Source: Kiritimatiellia bacterium
Lineage (GTDB): Bacteria > Verrucomicrobiota > Kiritimatiellia > B70-G9
NCBI GenBank assembly: GCA_029934055.1
Contig: JAOZMZ010000010.1
Span: 1 to 39,782 of the forward strand
Length of the DNA stretch: 39,782 nt
Reading direction: 5' to 3'
Both the position numbers and the translations under genes were made by a program. Each line of letters begins with the position of its first letter. Within the stretch, counting starts at the first letter, position 1. A model generated the notes under the pieces. It was given only the letters and a program-made list of their open reading frames with translations, was not told the DNA's origin and did no database searches. Shown here piece by piece: positions 8,795 to 18,200 of the stretch.

Positions 8795-9655
8795 TCAAGG
8801 GCTCTCGTCCGTTGAGAGCCGGCCGGCCATTTCGGCCCAAGCCGTAATGGAAACATTTTCGGGTCTGGCATCCGGAGGGACTCCGGCCTGCTTCAACAGG
8901 CGTTGACGGTCGTTTTCCGTCAGCCCGTAGTGATCGCGCAACAGAGAGGAGATTTTCTTGCGCCGGCGGGTGAAGGCCGTCCGCACCAGATCACGAAAGG
9001 CCTTGCGATGTGCGCGGGGGCAGATCGGATATTCGCGTTGCATGAGGAGTACGACCGCAGAGTCGATGCGAGGCACCGGCACGAAACAGTGAGGGCTGAC
9101 GACCTTCAGCCGCCGGGCCGTGTAGACAGCGCCCACGAGGATCGTAAGGACCCCATAGGCGGATGTTCCCGGGCGTGCGACCAGTCGTTCGGCGACGTCT
9201 TTCTGGATGGTGACGACCATCCTGGGAACAGGGCGCTCGAGCTGTGCCAGCCGGACAAGGATACGGCTGGCGACGGAATAGGGAAGGTTCGAGACCACGC
9301 GGGTGATATGTCCGGCGGTGATGAGGGCGGGCAGGTCCAGATCGAGAATATCACCGTGGATGAGCGTGATGTTCGGAATGCCGGCGAAATAGGACGCCAA
9401 GTGGTCTGTCAGTCGGGGGTCTTTTTCCACGGCGATGACCGCCGTCTTCCTTGCGGCCAGAGCTTCACTGAGTACACCCAGCCCGGCTCCTATTTCGAGA
9501 ACGGCATCATTTTGTGACACGGCGGCGGCGTTGATGATGAATTCGACGATATTCGCATCTATCAGGAAGTTTTGTCCGAGTGAACGCCGGGGACGCAGGT
9601 TCATCTCCTTCATGATCCTGCGGACGTAGGTTGGGCTGGTAAGCTTCGACTTCAT
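8795..9655 (-). CDS. rsmA: 16S rRNA (adenine1518/1519-N6) dimethyltransferase RsmA/KsgA
   Basis: Dimethylates two adjacent adenines in helix 45 of 16S rRNA using S-adenosylmethionine, a late checkpoint in 30S assembly. Motifs: RRSLGQNFLIDANIVEFIIN at the N-terminus, SAM motif I VLEIGAGLGVLSEALA, acidic VEKDPRL, HGDILDLDL, and the catalytic SNLPYSVAS, followed by the C-terminal helical domain with TAFTRRRKKISSLL. ATG 9655 aligns with the start used in Firmicute homologues (MKSKLTSPTYVRRIMKE-); an upstream GTG at 9670 would overlap the pdxA stop and add five residues. It is the last gene of a surA-pdxA-rsmA set on the minus strand and ends 36 bp from the converging efflux operon. A small GGGGC-GGG-GCCCC hairpin lies in that gap without a T-run. 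Confidence 0.96.
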   Translation of the reverse strand: MKSKLTSPTYVRRIMKEMNLRPRRSLGQNFLIDANIVEFIINAAAVSQNDAVLEIGAGLGVLSEALAARKTAVIAVEKDPRLTDHLASYFAGIPNITLIHGDILDLDLPALITAGHITRVVSNLPYSVASRILVRLAQLERPVPRMVVTIQKDVAERLVARPGTSAYGVLTILVGAVYTARRLKVVSPHCFVPVPRIDSAVVLLMQREYPICPRAHRKAFRDLVRTAFTRRRKKISSLLRDHYGLTENDRQRLLKQAGVPPDARPENVSITAWAEMAGRLSTDESP

Positions 9656-9669
9656 TATGACGGGCCGCA

Positions 9670-10671
9670 CTACTTATGGGATCTGCGTTTCCAGGGGTTG
9701 GCGCGGCCGGCAAGCTCTGCGGCGACCGTGATTGCGGCGAGCATACTACCGGAATCGGCGCGTTTGCGGCCGGCGATATCGAAAGCCGTGCCGTGATCCG
9801 GGGAAGTGCGGACGAAGGGCAGCCCGAGGGTGATGTTGACGCCCTTGTCGAAGGCTATTGTTTTCAAGGCCGTCAGACCCTGATCGTGATACATACAGAT
9901 CACCGCATCGAATTCGCCATGTAGTTCGCGGTGGAAAACAGCGTCGGCGGGCAATGGACCAGTTGCGGACAACCCCAGCCGGCGGGCGGCGTTGACAGCG
10001 GGCCGGATGACGAGGAGTTCCTCGTCGCCGATGGCGCCTCCATCGCCGGCATGTGGATTGAGCCCGCAGACGGCGATCCGTTTCCGGGGGGCTCCCAGCC
10101 ATGGGAGGGCCTCGGCGACCAGGCGGATGTGTTCAAGAATCATGCGCTTGCTGAGTGTTGCGGGCACCTCTCGCAACGGGATGTGGCGGGTAACGGGAAC
10201 TACGCGGAGTCCACCGCCGGAGAGCATCATTGCGAAGCGCGCGGTACCGCTCAACTCTGCCAGGAATTCCGTATGGCCGGGAACGGAAAGCCCGGCCGCC
10301 ATCAGGCCTTCCTTGCATATCGGGGCGGTTACCATCCCATCGAATGCCCCCCTGAGGCACGCGAGCGCTGCGGCGCGGATCCAGGATAATGCCGCGAGTG
10401 CCGCTTCCGGGTCCACCTTGCCACGGTGGAGGCGCAGCCGATGTGGTGACGGATCCCATATGGAGACACGTGTTCTGGGATTCGAGGGGGAGTCCGGCTC
10501 CCAGGGCTCGGGGACCGGCAGTCCCAGGCGGCGGGCCTCACGTGCGCAAAGTGCGGCGTTTCCCACCAGCACCAGACGTACTCCCGGAAGTTTGGCCAGA
10601 TTGGCTGCCCGCAAGGAGACCTCCGGACCGATGCCGTTGACGTCGCCGATGGATATGGCCAGACGTTTCAT
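9670..10671 (-). CDS. pdxA: 4-hydroxythreonine-4-phosphate dehydrogenase PdxA
   Basis: NAD-dependent enzyme of DXP-dependent pyridoxal-phosphate synthesis; oxidises 4-phosphohydroxy-L-threonine, with the product going on to PdxJ. Length (333 aa) and motifs are typical: ISIGDVNGIGPEV at the N-terminus, VTAPICKEGL, the metal-binding PGHTEFLA, CGLNPHAGDGG, MYHDQGLTALK and RTSPDHGTAFDIAG. Metal-ligand histidines of the family fall in the PGHTE, MYHDQG and SPDHGT segments. It lies 18 bp downstream of surA and just upstream of rsmA, the same order as in enterobacteria. No strong Shine-Dalgarno is seen, so coupling to surA is plausible. Confidence 0.96.
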   Translation of the reverse strand: MKRLAISIGDVNGIGPEVSLRAANLAKLPGVRLVLVGNAALCAREARRLGLPVPEPWEPDSPSNPRTRVSIWDPSPHRLRLHRGKVDPEAALAALSWIRAAALACLRGAFDGMVTAPICKEGLMAAGLSVPGHTEFLAELSGTARFAMMLSGGGLRVVPVTRHIPLREVPATLSKRMILEHIRLVAEALPWLGAPRKRIAVCGLNPHAGDGGAIGDEELLVIRPAVNAARRLGLSATGPLPADAVFHRELHGEFDAVICMYHDQGLTALKTIAFDKGVNITLGLPFVRTSPDHGTAFDIAGRKRADSGSMLAAITVAAELAGRANPWKRRSHK

Positions 10672-10689
10672 CGCGGAGACCGGTGATTT

Positions 10690-11664
10690 TCAGGGTGTCA
10701 CCGGGAACACCTTAACGAAATACTTTTTCCGCAGCCGTTGTATCCATGCTTCGTAGAGGCGTTTTTCCGCATTACGCCGCAATTTCTTTTCTATCTCCGG
10801 GCGGACCTCTTCCAGGGGTTTCACCGATGCCGGTCGGCGCGCGATCACCTTGATGATGTAGCAGGCGTCGTCGGTTTCGATTACCGGACTGAGCATGCCG
10901 GCCTTGAGCTGACGCACCGCCCGAGCGAGTTCGGGGCGCAGGTCGGATGGGGCGATCCAGCCCCAATCGCCGCCCTCTTCGGCATGGGGCCCGCTGGATT
11001 CCTTTCGTGCAAGGAGGGAAAATTCTTCACCATTTGCAAGACGTTCGCGCAGTGCGGCGGCGGCTGCGCAGGGAGCGGCGTTCGTATCTCCGGCATCCTT
11101 CTTCTTGATCACGATCATGGACAGATGGACCTGGGCCGGCACGCGATACTTGGCGAGATTTTTTTCGTATTCGCGCCGGATTTCGCTCGGAGAAATGATC
11201 ACCCGCATCGCGACTTCCCGGCGATGGGCCAGCATGAGCGTCAGGCGGTCCTTCAACTTCTGGCGCCAGTCATCGACCGTCATGCGTGTTTCCCGCAGGG
11301 CCTCGAGAAAAGCCGAGCGATCGTTGTTGAAGCGTTCATGGATCATGGCTTCCATTTGCTGGTCCACGAGCCGGTCGGGGATCGTTTCTTTCTTTTCCTC
11401 GGCGTCCTCCAGGATGAGGGCTCTCTCGATCAGTTCCTTGCGTCCGTCCTCGAAAAGTTGTTCCAGGCGGCGTCGCAGTTCGGTGCCGCGATATTTTTCG
11501 CGCAGCCGGTCCTGATCGGGCTGTATGTAACTGAGGACATCCCCGATGGTGATGACGCGGTCATTTACCACGGCGGCATAGCCGTCGAGACGAACGCCCT
11601 CGTTCTGTGCGCCGACGGATATTGCTGTGACGCCCAGAAACAGTATTGCCGGTCCAATTTTCAT
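10690..11664 (-). CDS. surA: SurA-like periplasmic chaperone / parvulin peptidyl-prolyl isomerase
   Basis: Periplasmic chaperone that guides outer-membrane proteins, 324 aa with a Sec signal peptide (hydrophobic residues 5-17, cleavage near VGAQ). The SurA N-terminal domain (about 25-185) begins with AAVVNDRVITIGDVLSYI and contains LFEDGRKELIERALILEDA. One parvulin domain follows at about residues 180-285 (VHLSMIVIKK, ANGEEFSLLARKESSGP, GGDWGWIAPSDLRPEL, SPVIETDDACYIIKV). E. coli SurA has two parvulin domains, so this is a one-domain variant. The neighbours pdxA and rsmA repeat the enterobacterial surA-pdxA-rsmA order, which strengthens the call. The frame on the opposite strand over this gene is a shadow. 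Parvulin-type PPIase is certain; SurA orthology is likely. Confidence 0.85.
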   Translation of the reverse strand: MKIGPAILFLGVTAISVGAQNEGVRLDGYAAVVNDRVITIGDVLSYIQPDQDRLREKYRGTELRRRLEQLFEDGRKELIERALILEDAEEKKETIPDRLVDQQMEAMIHERFNNDRSAFLEALRETRMTVDDWRQKLKDRLTLMLAHRREVAMRVIISPSEIRREYEKNLAKYRVPAQVHLSMIVIKKKDAGDTNAAPCAAAAALRERLANGEEFSLLARKESSGPHAEEGGDWGWIAPSDLRPELARAVRQLKAGMLSPVIETDDACYIIKVIARRPASVKPLEEVRPEIEKKLRRNAEKRLYEAWIQRLRKKYFVKVFPVTP

Positions 11665-11753
11665 TGTTTTCGATTACCTTGTCGTCGTTTCCCCAAATCG
11701 GCCGCGGCCGGGGCGCACGTCCGTTGGGCGCGTCGGTGTTCCGGCCTCTTTTT

Positions 11754-11782
11754 ATTACATGTATGCGGAAATGGCGATGCAA
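11754..11782 (-). promoter_or_regulatory. Candidate sigma70 promoter for surA-pdxA-rsmA
   Basis: On the minus strand TTGCAT (11782-11777) and TGTAAT (11759-11754) are 17 bp apart in the 176-bp gap between queG and surA, about 90 bp before the surA start. The -10 box departs from consensus at its second base, so strength is uncertain. This is the only A+T-rich patch in the gap. Confidence 0.35.
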
Positions 11783-11840
11783 TCTTTCGGTCATCTTTGC
11801 CGGTGAAGGGCGGTGAAGCGGATATCGGTCGGGCCGAGGA

Positions 11841-12890
11841 TCACTGCTTGAGGACGGCGCGGGCCTGCTCGCGGACGAGGGGCGGCATTTGCTCGCGGGC
11901 GAGATATTCCAGGGTTTTGCGTGCCTCGCGGGAGTCCCAGTTGCCCAAGGCGACCGCCACGTTGCGGAGGACGCGTTCCCATCCGGCGTGTTGCAGGGGT
12001 GTCTTACCGTAAATTTCCCTGAATTGTGCGGGCGTCAGTAGGGCGAGCTCCGTGAGGCGGGGGGTGTCGCGGGAGGGATCGAAGGCGAGAAAGGCATGTT
12101 CTGGATCGGCGGGCCGCGCCGCCCCGTTCCACGGGCAGACTTCCTGGCAGACATCGCAGCCGAATATGCGGTTGCCGAGCAGGGGACGGACGGCTTCCGG
12201 AATAAGGCTGCGGCTTTCGATCGTCAGGCAGGAAAGGCAGCGGCGGCAGTCGAGCAATCCGTTGTTACGGAGGGCGGCGGCCGGGCAGGAGTTGATACAG
12301 AGGCGGCACTCGTCGCAGGCAGGGGCGATTGTTTGTGAGTCAGGGTTGAGTTCCAAGTCGGTCAGGATTTCTCCGAGGAAGAACCATGATCCGAAACGTG
12401 GATTGATGAGCATGCCGTTACGGCCGATGAAGCCGAGTCCGGCGCGCTGTCCGAGTTCGCGTTCCATGAGGGGGGCTGTATCCACCGCGACTCGGGTGAT
12501 GATGTTGCTGTGGGTGATTTTTTTCATGAAACCGGCAAGTTTGTGCAGTCGTGGACGAAGGACGTCGTGATAGTCCGGGCCCCAGGCATAGCGGGCGATG
12601 CGGCCGCGGGAGGGGTCTTGGGCCAGTTCCTCCGGGATATCTCCGGGGTAGTAATTCATGCCGAGGACGATGATGGAAGTCATGCCGGGAAATGCCGTTA
12701 TGGGATTGAGGCGCTTGGCGGCATTGCGTTCGATCCAGTGCAAGTCTCCGTGCAGCCCGGCTTTGATCCATTCCTGAAATTGTTGGGCATGGGGGCTCGG
12801 CGCGGGTGTGGTGAAGCCGATGAAGTCGAAACCGAGTTCGTGGGCGTATTCTGTGATAGTCTCTTCTACGGGCGGCATGATGTCGGCCAT
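11841..12890 (-). CDS. queG: Epoxyqueuosine reductase QueG
   Basis: Cobalamin- and iron-sulfur-dependent enzyme making the last step of queuosine synthesis in tRNA, 349 aa. Motifs: ELGFDFIGFTTP near the N-terminus; GMNYYPGDIPEE and RGRIARYAWGPDYHDVLRPR, the cofactor-binding region; DTAPLMERELGQRAGLGFIG with the catalytic-site aspartate; then two ferredoxin-like 4Fe-4S clusters, CDECRLCINSCP and the set CRRCLSC with FGCDVCQEVCPWN. A short HEAT-like tail follows (NVAVALGNWDSREARKTLEY). ATG 12890 is used because upstream codons to 12995 look non-coding; no clear Shine-Dalgarno is visible. It may head the transcription unit upstream of surA, although a 176-bp gap separates them. Confidence 0.95.
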   Translation of the reverse strand: MADIMPPVEETITEYAHELGFDFIGFTTPAPSPHAQQFQEWIKAGLHGDLHWIERNAAKRLNPITAFPGMTSIIVLGMNYYPGDIPEELAQDPSRGRIARYAWGPDYHDVLRPRLHKLAGFMKKITHSNIITRVAVDTAPLMERELGQRAGLGFIGRNGMLINPRFGSWFFLGEILTDLELNPDSQTIAPACDECRLCINSCPAAALRNNGLLDCRRCLSCLTIESRSLIPEAVRPLLGNRIFGCDVCQEVCPWNGAARPADPEHAFLAFDPSRDTPRLTELALLTPAQFREIYGKTPLQHAGWERVLRNVAVALGNWDSREARKTLEYLAREQMPPLVREQARAVLKQ

Positions 12891-13024
12891 TATAATGCGG
12901 GACGGGGGTGGTTTGGGAGGTACAAGCCTGGAAATTGCGGAGTGAAGGGATATTGGGGCGAAATCCTTAGCATCACCGGCTGTAGGGGAGGGCATTCGGC
13001 ACGGAGGAAAATATTTTTGATTAC

Positions 13025-13066
13025 TTGACCGGGCTCCCTACATGTGATATTGAATTAATTCAATAT
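13025..13066 (+). promoter_or_regulatory. Promoter with a perfect 20-bp palindrome over its -10 box (AbiEi operator 1)
   Basis: TTGACC (13025-13030), a 17-bp spacer and TATTGA (13048-13053) form a promoter-like pair. The -10 box lies in ATATTGAATTAATTCAATAT (13047-13066), a perfect 20-bp palindrome. AbiEi antitoxins are known to repress their own operons through paired inverted repeats, so this is a likely operator for the gene at 13124. Confidence 0.6.
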
Positions 13067-13105
13067 TTATGCGACATGGCCCGAGGATAGCAAACGGTCT
13101 GCATA

Positions 13106-13130
13106 TAAACATAAATTAATTAAATGTTTA
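13106..13130. promoter_or_regulatory. Second palindrome over the AbiEi start codon (operator 2)
   Basis: TAAACAT (13106-13112) and ATGTTTA (13124-13130) are perfect inverted arms around an AATTAATTAA core. This 3' half also repeats operator 1 directly: the 20-mers at 13053-13072 and 13114-13133 differ at only two positions. The right arm contains the ATG at 13124, so a bound repressor would cover the translation start. Confidence 0.55.
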
Positions 13131-13765
13131 TGCACCACAAGGCAAAGGATGCCTTTGAAAGGCTATGTGCGCTGGCTGCCCGACAGGACGGTTTCTTTAC
13201 TGCCGGACAGGCGGTAGAGGCGGGATATCAGCGTCCGCTTCATTCCTATCACGTCCGGAACGGGGACTGGAAGCGGGAGGGATGGGGGCTGTATCGGCTG
13301 GCGTTTTTTCCGCCGCCGGAGCATGGGCGGCTGGCGGTGGGGTGGTGGTGGACGCGGGGGAGGCGTGGGTTGCCCGTAGGGGTTGTCTCCCACCGGACAG
13401 CGCTGGAATTATTGGGGGTTGTGGAGCCGGACGGGGATGATGTGCATTTGACCGTACCGCCGGGGTTCCGGCGGAACAGCCGCCCGCCGGGTGGGGTGAT
13501 ATTGCATGTGGGGCGGGTGCCGGAGGGTGAAATTGTCCAGGTTGGTTGTTATCGTGTGACGAGTGCGGAACGCGCGCTGAAGGATATGGAGGGAGTGGAA
13601 GATGTCTTGTTGCGTGGCGCTGAGGGTGCGTTGCGCCGGGGATCAGAATCTATTGAGGGTGAAGATTCTGAGGCGTACGGGAGGATGACGTACCATGTGG
13701 AACGGCCGGAGGAGAGGGGTGGCGAGGGCGGTTATGATGCTGTAATAGAGGCGGGTATGGATTGA
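13124..13765 (+). CDS. AbiEi-type antitoxin / transcriptional regulator, without a toxin gene
   Basis: A 213-aa protein of the type IV toxin-antitoxin antitoxin family (AbiEi). Residues 1-60 are a winged-helix region with GFFTAGQAVEAGYQRPLHSY and WKREGWGLYRLA. The central conserved block (about 85-160) has VSHRTALELLGVVEPDGDDV, HLTVPPGFRR and YRVTSAERALKDMEG. The C-terminal 45 residues are Gly/Glu/Arg-rich and look degenerate. In complete systems a nucleotidyltransferase toxin (AbiEii, DUF1814) follows immediately; here the next gene encodes a PAP2 membrane protein and no toxin is seen on either strand. Two palindromes lie at the promoter and start. No Shine-Dalgarno precedes ATG 13124; ATG 13130 is an alternative. 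It may be an orphan antitoxin or a repressor recruited to control a neighbour. Confidence 0.8.
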   Translation: MFMHHKAKDAFERLCALAARQDGFFTAGQAVEAGYQRPLHSYHVRNGDWKREGWGLYRLAFFPPPEHGRLAVGWWWTRGRRGLPVGVVSHRTALELLGVVEPDGDDVHLTVPPGFRRNSRPPGGVILHVGRVPEGEIVQVGCYRVTSAERALKDMEGVEDVLLRGAEGALRRGSESIEGEDSEAYGRMTYHVERPEERGGEGGYDAVIEAGMD

Positions 13766-13835
13766 ACGACGGAACGACTCGGTTGGTGGGCGTGTGGCAG
13801 ACGTAGGGGGGGAGGCGTTTCGGGAGAGGAGGAAC

Positions 13836-15077
13836 ATGGAAGGGCCAGAGTTGGGCGATGTGGGCAAGAGGGAACGGCTGGCAAAGCTGATACGGAAGTA
13901 TGGAGGGGCGTTGTGGGGTAGGGTGAGTCCGGTTGAGGTCGTCGTTCTTGTGGTGTTGCCCATTGGGATGGGCATGGCTCACGCCGCGGGCCGTCGTTTT
14001 GAGTGGCTTGCGTGGGCCAACTTGAAGCTGACGGCGGGGCTCCTAAGTTGGATAGCACCGTGTCTCCTGGTCCATTTCACCGGGAGGCTTCTCCGGTTGC
14101 GGCGGCGGGTGGTAAGGGGCCTATACCTCGGCTACTACTGGTTACTGGCGTTGTTTCTGATTGGATCGAACATAGAGGCGGCGTTAATCAGAACCGGTTG
14201 GCTGATGCGTGGCAGCGCCGTGCTTTATTCGATTGCCGTGATTGACGGGTTGCTTGTACTTCCAGTGCTGGGGGCGGCCTTCGTGGCACGCCGTCGTGAT
14301 GGGTTGCATGCCGACATGGTTATCCTGTCGGAGTTGATCGAGTTGACGTATATCCTGCGCCTGCTGGTTTCGCTGGGGATTCTGTTCGCCGTGTACAGCA
14401 ACCTGAAGGCGCTCATTCCGGTATTTCGGACGGGGTTATGGGACCCGGTGTATTATCAATGGGACAAGCTGCTTTTTTTCGGCCACGACCCATTACCCAT
14501 TCTGGCGGGTGCGTTCGGCGAGCGCTTTCGGGCTCTGATGGAGCGGAGTTATTTTTTTCTCTTCTTTTTTCTGATTTTCGGGCTTTCGGCGGCGTACGTG
14601 TATCGTTCCGTGCGCTATTTTGAGAAGGCGCTTCTGGCGATGGTGCTGACGTATGTGCTGGGGACGGCGGCATATTACATTGCTCCGAGCGTGGGCCCGG
14701 CGTTTCATGATCAAACGTGGAATTTGTTTGCCGGAACCAGCGGAGCCCCTTTGAAGGCGAGCCTGTACAGAAGTTACCGGGCGATTTGCGAGGCTCCGCG
14801 GCAGGCGCCGATTCATCTTTTCCAGGGATTGGCGGCGTTTCCGAGCCTGCACGTGGCGGTGATGGTGGTATTCCTGTACTACCTATGGTACTGCGAGCGG
14901 CTTTTGGTCTACACGTTGTTGCCGCCCATGCTGCTTATGACGGTCTCGACGGTGTATCTCGGCTGGCATTATGTGGTTGACATTCCGGGCGGTATCGCGG
15001 TCGGTGCGGCGGGGATTTGGCTGGCGGATCGGATGATTGTCATGTGGAAAGGCCGCGCGAGGCGGGGGCTGACATGA
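13836..15077 (+). CDS. PAP2-superfamily membrane phosphatase / phosphotransferase (Aur1/Ipt1-like)
   Basis: Polytopic inner-membrane protein, 413 aa, with about eight to nine hydrophobic segments. ATG 13836 is preferred over an upstream GTG because GAGGAGG ends five bases before it. The PAP2 signature is in the last third: GPAFHDQTWNLF, then LAAFPSLHVAVMVVF with the catalytic-type SLH histidine, then YLGWHYVVDIPGGIAVG with the second histidine and aspartate. This spacing resembles the PAP2_3 / inositolphosphotransferase-like group, so the substrate could be a lipid phosphate or a phospholipid head group. It starts 70 bp after the AbiEi-like gene and may be read from the same promoter, which would make it an unusual partner for that regulator. 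Physiological substrate unknown. Confidence 0.82.
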   Translation: MEGPELGDVGKRERLAKLIRKYGGALWGRVSPVEVVVLVVLPIGMGMAHAAGRRFEWLAWANLKLTAGLLSWIAPCLLVHFTGRLLRLRRRVVRGLYLGYYWLLALFLIGSNIEAALIRTGWLMRGSAVLYSIAVIDGLLVLPVLGAAFVARRRDGLHADMVILSELIELTYILRLLVSLGILFAVYSNLKALIPVFRTGLWDPVYYQWDKLLFFGHDPLPILAGAFGERFRALMERSYFFLFFFLIFGLSAAYVYRSVRYFEKALLAMVLTYVLGTAAYYIAPSVGPAFHDQTWNLFAGTSGAPLKASLYRSYRAICEAPRQAPIHLFQGLAAFPSLHVAVMVVFLYYLWYCERLLVYTLLPPMLLMTVSTVYLGWHYVVDIPGGIAVGAAGIWLADRMIVMWKGRARRGLT

Positions 15078-15233
15078 CGCGCGGCAAATGGGGCTCAATA
15101 CGGGAGGAGGATGCTGGATTTGCACGCTGACTTGGCTGAACGGTTGAAAGTGTGGTTGTCATTGGGGGGGTAGGTGTGGGAGGATTCCGGTCCCTGTTGG
15201 AGAAGCGGTAATTGTTTGAAGGAGTTCTGATCG

Positions 15234-18200
15234 ATGATGCGAAATTCTCGTGGTGATTGGTTGTGGTCTCTCGTGCGGTATTGGAGGCGGGCGCGGTGGC
15301 TGGCGCTGAGTATTGGGCTTGGTGTCGTTGTGAGCGCTTGCAATGTCCCGCCGGTTGGTAAGGAGGAAAAAAAGGCGGCTGCAAAGCAGGCCGGGGTACC
15401 GCAAAAGGAGAAGGTTCCTCCGGCGCTGACCAACAGGGCCGGGTGGCGCGTCAGTGCTTCTACACATGAGGGGAACTTTACGCCGGAATTGGCGGCGGAC
15501 GGGGTAATGACGACCCGTTGGAGCAGCGCGTGGTCGGATCACCAGTGGTGGATGGTGGATTTCGGACGCACGGAGAAGGTGGGCCGGGTGACATTGCATT
15601 GGGAAGACGCCTACGCGGCCGCCTATGGGATTCTGGTATCGGAGGACGGGCAGACCTGGCGCAAGGTATATGAAACGGAGCAGGGCGATGGCGGGATTGA
15701 TGAAGTCACTTTTGATCCGCAGCCGGTACGTTATGTGAAGATCGACCTGAGACGGCGGGCGACGCGCTGGGGGTTCTCGTTGTATGAAGTTGGGTTCAAC
15801 CAGGAGGCGAAGCCGCATACCGAGGTTTCGGCTTCTTCGGGAACGGGGGCCTTTGCGCCGGTGAAGGCGATAGACGGCCGCATGGACACCCGCTGGAGCA
15901 GTGATTTCAGTGATGATCAATGGTGGCAGGTGAAATTCGACAAGGTGCGCACGCTCGGGGGAGTCGAAATAAAATGGGAAACGGCTTTTGGGGAGAAGTA
16001 CGAGATTCTGGTATCGCGCGACGGGCGGCAATGGGAGTGTGCGCGGCGGGTGGAGGACGGCGACGGCAAGACCGACATTCTTTTCTTCCGTCCGCGTCCG
16101 GTGAGGTACCTGAAGTTGCGCGGAATACAGAGAGGAACCGGCTGGGGATACTCGATCTGGGAGATGCATTTCTTCGCCGGAGACGATATTCCGCGCGTGT
16201 CCGTTTCGGGCGAGAAGACCGGGTTCCCGGGTGATAACGCTATTGACGGTGATGCGGCGGATTGCTGGCACTCGCGCGATGACGGAGCCCAGTGGCTGGA
16301 ATTGCGGTTGCCGAAGGAGACAGCCGTGGGGGGGTTGGTGATCACCTGGGGGAGGGACCACGCGGTAAAGTATGCATTGGAAGTGCAGAGCGGGACGGCG
16401 CAAACGCAGGCTTGGCAGACCGTGTACCGGACCGAACGCGGTAATGGGGGCAGAGACTACATATACTTCCCCGCGCGGCGGGTGAAAGCGTTACGCGTGC
16501 GCTGTCTGGAGAGTGTTGCGGGCGAGGGATATGCGATATGCGGCCTGGAGTTGAAGGGTGCGGACGAGGCCGCTACTCCTTTGCGCGAGTACAAGGCAGC
16601 CGCCGCCGAGGCCCCGCGCGGGTGGTATCCGATGTGGCTCCGTCGCGAGCAGGAGTTTTGGACCATTACGGGCGTGGCGGGGGACAGTGAAGAGACGCTC
16701 GTCGGTGAAACCGGTGTGGTCGAGCCGTACAAGGGGGGATTCAGCGTGTTGCCGGTGATGCTGGTGTCGAACGCTGTGGTCACCTGGGCGGACGTCGACC
16801 GCGAACAGAGTCTTGAGGAAGGTTTTCTGCCGTTGCCGACAGTGCGCTGGAAGGGTTCCGGGTGGAATCTCGAGGTGACGGCGTTGGGCTGTGGTGCGGC
16901 GGGAGAGGCGGCGACGCTGGTGCGCTATGCCGTTGAGAGGACCGGGTCAGGACCTTTTGAGGGACGCTTACTGCTGGCCGTACGCCCGGTGCAGGTCAAT
17001 CCCGCCTGGCAGCATGGCGGGATGAGCCCGATCCGGACGGCGGCCTGTCGTGAGAACGGAGAGACACAATCGGTGGTGGTGATCAACGGAGAGGAACGGA
17101 TCATCTCCTTGGCTCGTCCTGATTCATGGGGCGCGGTTGTCCTCGATCAGGGAGACGTGATTCCGTTCTGGCGCGGCGGTGACGGTCCGGGCAGCCTGGT
17201 TGCGACCGATGGATTGGGGCGGGTCAGTGTGGGTCTGTGTTACGACATCAACCTGGTGACCAATCGGCGTTTCGAGGCGCTGCTGGCGTTTCCCCTGCAT
17301 GCCGGCGGGGTACGCTTGCCGGAGCAGGCCGGCAGCCGGCCGCTGGCGGCTTTCAGCAAGGAGTATTCGGGTCGTCGTGACTGGTGGCGGAAGGTGGTCG
17401 GCAGGGCTGAGATTTCGATTCCCGAAAGGCGTCTGATCGACATATTGCGCAGCAATCTGGCTTACATTCTTCTCAATCAGGACGGGCCGTGGATTAAGCC
17501 CGGACCGCGCAATTACAATCATGCATGGATCAGGGACGGGGCAATGACGTGTGCGGCGTTGTTGCGCATGGGCCTGGTGTCACCCGTGCGTGCATATGTT
17601 TACGCATACACGCCGCTGGTGGCCGAGTCCGGATGGGTCCCTTACATCGTGATGGAGGGGGGCAACCCGGTCGGCTTCAATGCGGATCTCGAACGCGGGG
17701 AGGGGCACGAGTACGACAGCCAGGGAGAATTCCCGTTTCTGGTGAAGACGTATTACGAGTACACCGCGGACACGAATCTCCTGCGCAAGGCGTATCCGCG
17801 GGTAGTCGCTGCGTTGCGTTTTGTGCAGCGGCTGCGCCGCCTGCGGAAGACTGCGGATTACCGCAGTGACCCGGTGAAGAGGGCCTATTACGGATTGCTG
17901 CCGGCATCCAACAGCCACGAAGGATACTATCCCGCCCAGCACAGCTATTGGGACGATTTCTGGGCGCTGAGAGGCCTGAAGGATGGCGCTTGGCTTGCCG
18001 AGCGCCTGGGCCGGGTGGAGGATGCCCGCTGGATGCGGAGTGAGGCTGAGGACCTGCGGCGTTGCCTGGTGGCTTCTCTGCAGGCGGTCATCCACCGTAA
18101 CGGGTTGGACTACATTCCGGGTTGCGTGGAGAAGGGTGATTTCGATCCGACCTCGACGGCGATAGCCGTGATGGCGTGTGACGAAGCGGGGGGGCTGCCC

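Noticed and set aside
10738-12012. Long plus-strand open frame antisense to surA and queG
   Set aside because: High-G+C third-codon bias makes long antisense frames; surA, pdxA, queG on the minus strand have clear family motifs.
15159-16403. 414-codon minus-strand frame over the discoidin lipoprotein
   Set aside because: Arg/Pro/His-rich, no domain; the plus strand has a lipobox and three clear F5/8C repeats.
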